Shown here one piece after another: positions 61,777 to 64,000 of a stretch of 64,000 nucleotides of DNA. Both the position numbers and the translations under genes were made by a program. Origin of the DNA: JAHBTB01 sp964451255 (GTDB lineage: Bacteria; Armatimonadota; Fimbriimonadia; Fimbriimonadales; Fimbriimonadaceae); NCBI GenBank assembly GCA_964451255.1, contig CAYVHL010000010.1, positions 3,047 to 67,046 on the forward strand, in the 5' to 3' direction. The notes below the pieces were generated by a model. The model had not been told where the DNA came from, did not search any database, and was given only the letters and a program-made list of their open reading frames with translations. Numbering within the stretch: position 1 is the stretch's first letter; each line of letters starts with the position of its first letter.

Positions 61777-62313
61777 TTGGATATGGAGATAGTGAGGAGG
61801 ATCTCGCTCGGCGACAATGCCGTTCTCGACTCCATTGTCGACGAGCACTACGACGACGTCTTTCGTTATCTCGCTCACTTGGCTCGACACCAGCAAGACG
61901 CGGAGGATCTCGCCCAACAGACCTTTCTGCGGGCCCGCGAGAAGGCGGCCACATTCCGTGGTCAGGGAACGTTTAGAGCGTGGCTGTTCAAGTTGGCCTA
62001 TCGGGAGTACACGCACTGGAGACGTCGCCGGGCATGGGTTGTCTGGGCGAGACCGGATCTTGTGCAGGTCGTGGATCGAGGATTCGGAGAGGTGTTGGAG
62101 GCCGTCTGGTTGCTTGACTTGCTTGAAAAGTTGCACGTCGACCAGAGGCAGGCGTTTCTGCTCCACGAAATCCAAGGCTTTTCGATAGAGGAGGTGTCAG
62201 CAATCGTTGGCTCTCCGACGGGAACTGTCAAGTCGCGGCTCCATCATGCCCGTGCCAAGCTCCGTCAGGCATGGGAGACGGCACAACTTGAGGTGAAAAA
62301 TGAACTCGGATAA
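61777..62313 (+). CDS. ECF-family RNA polymerase sigma factor
   Basis: The 178-aa protein has region 2 (about 20-80, EHYDDVFRYLAHLARHQQDA and EDLAQQTFLRARE) and region 4 (about 118-165, DQRQAFLLHEIQGFSIEEVS and GSPTGTVKSRLHHARAKLR). It directs polymerase to a small stress regulon. The TTG at 61777 is favoured because AGGAGG at 61763-61768 sits 8 nt upstream. ATG at 61783 and GTG at 61756 are alternatives. Its end overlaps the next gene by 14 bp. Confidence 0.92.
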   Translation: MDMEIVRRISLGDNAVLDSIVDEHYDDVFRYLAHLARHQQDAEDLAQQTFLRAREKAATFRGQGTFRAWLFKLAYREYTHWRRRRAWVVWARPDLVQVVDRGFGEVLEAVWLLDLLEKLHVDQRQAFLLHEIQGFSIEEVSAIVGSPTGTVKSRLHHARAKLRQAWETAQLEVKNELG

Positions 62314-63535
62314 AAGAATCGACGATGCAGTGGCGGCCTTGAGGATGTCAGCGGTACCGGAAGGTGCCGCCCAAGATCTCAAACTTCGACTCAGAAACCA
62401 TGATCGGCCAAGGTCTAGCTCCGTCCGGACCGTGGGGCTCGCGGCTGGGGCGGCCGTCGCCCTTGCTTTGGTTATCGTCGCCTGGCCCAAACCAAGCTAT
62501 GCCGATGAGATCAGCCAGATATTCCAGGCACAAAGGCTTGTGGGCAACCGACACGAAATACAGCGTGTCGTGGATCCTGTCACAGGCACCTGGTCCGTCG
62601 CCCAGGAGATCTGGTCAATAGGTTCCAAGGCGAAGCTGGCATTCGACCACTCAGCCACGCTCTATGTGGATGGTGACCGACATCTGAACGATTTTCTCAA
62701 GGAAGGCTATGCCTCCGTCGTCACCAGAAAGGACGAATCCGTGGGCAGTCTAGTCACCCTCAGTTATGTCTTGCGCGACAAGCACACGCGTGGGTGGGCC
62801 AAAGCGCAGACCAGGCTCGACGGGCGTGTGGTCGATAAATACACCCTTACTCTGGCAGGCGGCGGGAAACCGACGACAGCCGCATACTACGTGGATCCGT
62901 CAAGCAAGCGCTTCGTGAAGATTGAACTTCGGGATAGTGGGCAGCGGCTACTGAGCGTGGTTGATTTGAGCTACGGGAACGTGTCCGAGAACGACGTCGC
63001 TTTTCGACCGAGGCCGGGCGAGCCGTTGTTCGACTATGACGAACAGAGGAAGGCGGTGCTGGAGCAGATCCGTCGACCGAGCCTAAGGGCGGTGAATGGG
63101 CGAGTCGGCATTTGTGCTGTCATCATCGACCGACAAGGAAACTTGCAAGTGGTCGTCTCCGGCCCCAATGATTGTAAAACCGACCCGAGCCAGCCTGTCA
63201 TCGTTGATGAGAAGCCGGTCACACAAAGAGCAAGTGCCTTCGACGTGCCCATGGAAACGGTCTCCGGATCCAGGTTAGAAGGAGAGGGCAATCATGTCTT
63301 CAGCGTTGCTGCTATCGTCAAAGGCTTGCAAGCCGGGCACCACGATATTCAGATTCCCCTTCTCATAGACGGACGGAAAGTGGCGGCAAGAATCACGGGA
63401 GTACAGCTTCTTGAAACTGGATCTGTATCGGCCATGCTGACGCCCACGAACATGCCGTTCTGGATCCAACCGAGCCTGATAGAAGAGGGAAGCCCCACCA
63501 GAGTCGCCGACCTCGCCAGAACTCCCGGTCAATAG
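62300..63535 (+). CDS. Probable membrane anti-sigma-like protein
   Basis: The 411-aa protein has a short cytoplasmic N-terminus (about 40 residues), one helix (about 45-61, TVGLAAGAAVALALVIVAW) and a large extracytoplasmic beta-rich domain. The overlap of 14 bp with the sigma gene and this topology fit an anti-sigma factor. No zinc-finger HxxxCxxC motif is present, so sigma binding is unproven. The outer domain (about 70-250) resembles outer-membrane lipoprotein-sorting-like MucB/RseB domains in general layout, but I cannot assign a family. Confidence 0.75.
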   Translation: MNSDKRIDDAVAALRMSAVPEGAAQDLKLRLRNHDRPRSSSVRTVGLAAGAAVALALVIVAWPKPSYADEISQIFQAQRLVGNRHEIQRVVDPVTGTWSVAQEIWSIGSKAKLAFDHSATLYVDGDRHLNDFLKEGYASVVTRKDESVGSLVTLSYVLRDKHTRGWAKAQTRLDGRVVDKYTLTLAGGGKPTTAAYYVDPSSKRFVKIELRDSGQRLLSVVDLSYGNVSENDVAFRPRPGEPLFDYDEQRKAVLEQIRRPSLRAVNGRVGICAVIIDRQGNLQVVVSGPNDCKTDPSQPVIVDEKPVTQRASAFDVPMETVSGSRLEGEGNHVFSVAAIVKGLQAGHHDIQIPLLIDGRKVAARITGVQLLETGSVSAMLTPTNMPFWIQPSLIEEGSPTRVADLARTPGQ

Positions 63536-63587
63536 AGGCCCAAAGTATGGCGCGCAAGGTGCATTGAAGTGTAGACTAGCGTCGAGT

Positions 63588-64000
63588 ATGTCGCACGGCT
63601 GGCTAGTGCTCAAGAACGCGCGTGGCCACAACCTCAAAGGGATCGACGTCGGCGTCCCTTTGGGGCTCTTTGTCTGCGTGACGGGCGTCAGCGGCAGCGG
63701 CAAGTCGACGCTCGTCCAGGACACGCTTTTCCCAAGGCTGATGTTCGAAGTCTATGGGACACGGGGGGCCTGGGAGCCTCATGACGGCCTGGAGGGGCAC
63801 GAGCCGGTCGACAAGGTCATCGACATCGACCAGTCGCCCATTGGCCGGACCCCACGCTCCAACCCGGCGACCTACACGGGCACGTTCGACATGGTCCGCG
63901 ACCTATTCGCCCGGACTCCCGACGCGAAGCTACGCGGCTACCAGCAGGGCCGCTTCAGCTTCAACGTCAAGGGCGGCCGGTGCGAGGCGTGCAAGGGCGA
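63588..64000 (+). CDS. uvrA: Excinuclease UvrA, separate C-terminal ABC half, 3' end outside window
   Basis: This open frame starts MSHGWLVLKNARGHNLKGID and has Walker A GVSGSGKS at 33-40. It then has QSPIGRTPRSNPATYTG and GRFSFNVKGGRCEACKG, the zinc motif of the second UvrA ABC module. It begins exactly where the second half of a whole UvrA begins (residue about 610 in E. coli). The start is an ATG with TAGACT/TAGCGT -10-like boxes just upstream, so it has its own start and probably promoter. 138 codons are visible and the rest lies to the right. Confidence 0.93.
   Translation, partial: MSHGWLVLKNARGHNLKGIDVGVPLGLFVCVTGVSGSGKSTLVQDTLFPRLMFEVYGTRGAWEPHDGLEGHEPVDKVIDIDQSPIGRTPRSNPATYTGTFDMVRDLFARTPDAKLRGYQQGRFSFNVKGGRCEACKG

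Overview
The window is GC-rich, densely coded bacterial chromosome. Genes overlap by 4 bp at many junctions and GTG and TTG starts are common. The gene content (Nuo-type complex I, type II fatty acid synthesis, PilC-type pilus proteins, prepilin-like proteins, HEAT-repeat proteins and RhaI plus RhaD/dehydrogenase rhamnose catabolism) and the apparently leaderless genes would fit a member of the Armatimonadota/Fimbriimonadia. That placement is inferred from gene style and was not tested phylogenetically.

Layout. 1-1463 (-): 5' part of a secreted Asp-box (BNR) protein that runs off the left edge. 1634-12941 (+): partial complex I operon nuoG-H-J-K-L-M-x-N, with an unknown gene between nuoM and nuoN, no nuoI between H and J, and a sugar isomerase-like gene at the end. 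12957-16927 (-): queF, then a UbiA/DprE2/DprE1 set that matches the decaprenyl-phospho-arabinose pathway, then a pyroglutamyl peptidase. 17144-25155: fabD-fabG and acpP-fabF-xerC/D-like (+), separated by two tandem HEAT-repeat paralogs on the opposite strand. 25183-28392 (+): L-rhamnose isomerase and a rhamnulose-1-phosphate aldolase/dehydrogenase fusion. 28435-29812 (-): an NlpC/P60 protein, a non-coding stretch and tRNA-Ser(CGA). 29849-36303: a thioredoxin-fold protein (-), then gatC-gatA-membrane protein-ispE-nucleotidyltransferase-like genes (+). 36308-39044: small conserved-looking proteins and a VOC protein. 39112-42112 (+): acs and a secreted protein. 42195-48421: pnp and rpsO, both on the minus strand, separated by about 3.5 kb of foreign-looking DNA with two prepilin/membrane-protein modules and a duplicated 3' end of rpsO. 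48623-57396 (+): gpsA, a lipoprotein with a Ser/Thr/Gly minisatellite, folK, two PilC paralogs, a DnaJ-domain membrane protein and metG. 57408-59120 (-): yraN, rnhB, two small exported proteins and tRNA-His(GTG). 59196-64000: uvrA as two separate genes. The N-terminal ABC half (658 aa) and the start of the C-terminal half are separated by a GyrI-like gene and an ECF sigma factor/membrane-protein pair.

Three observations stand out. First, UvrA appears as two polypeptides, cut exactly at the linker between its ABC halves, with a regulatory cassette in the gap. Second, the rpsO-pnp operon is opened by an insertion flanked by a partial rpsO duplication. The insertion carries a protein in which a four-helix membrane domain precedes an internal prepilin signal, and next to it a split version of the same arrangement. 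Third, at least five genes have a TANNNT -10 box only 6 or 7 nt before the start codon and no Shine-Dalgarno, which points to leaderless transcription. No CRISPR array, insertion sequence with a transposase, or rRNA gene was seen.
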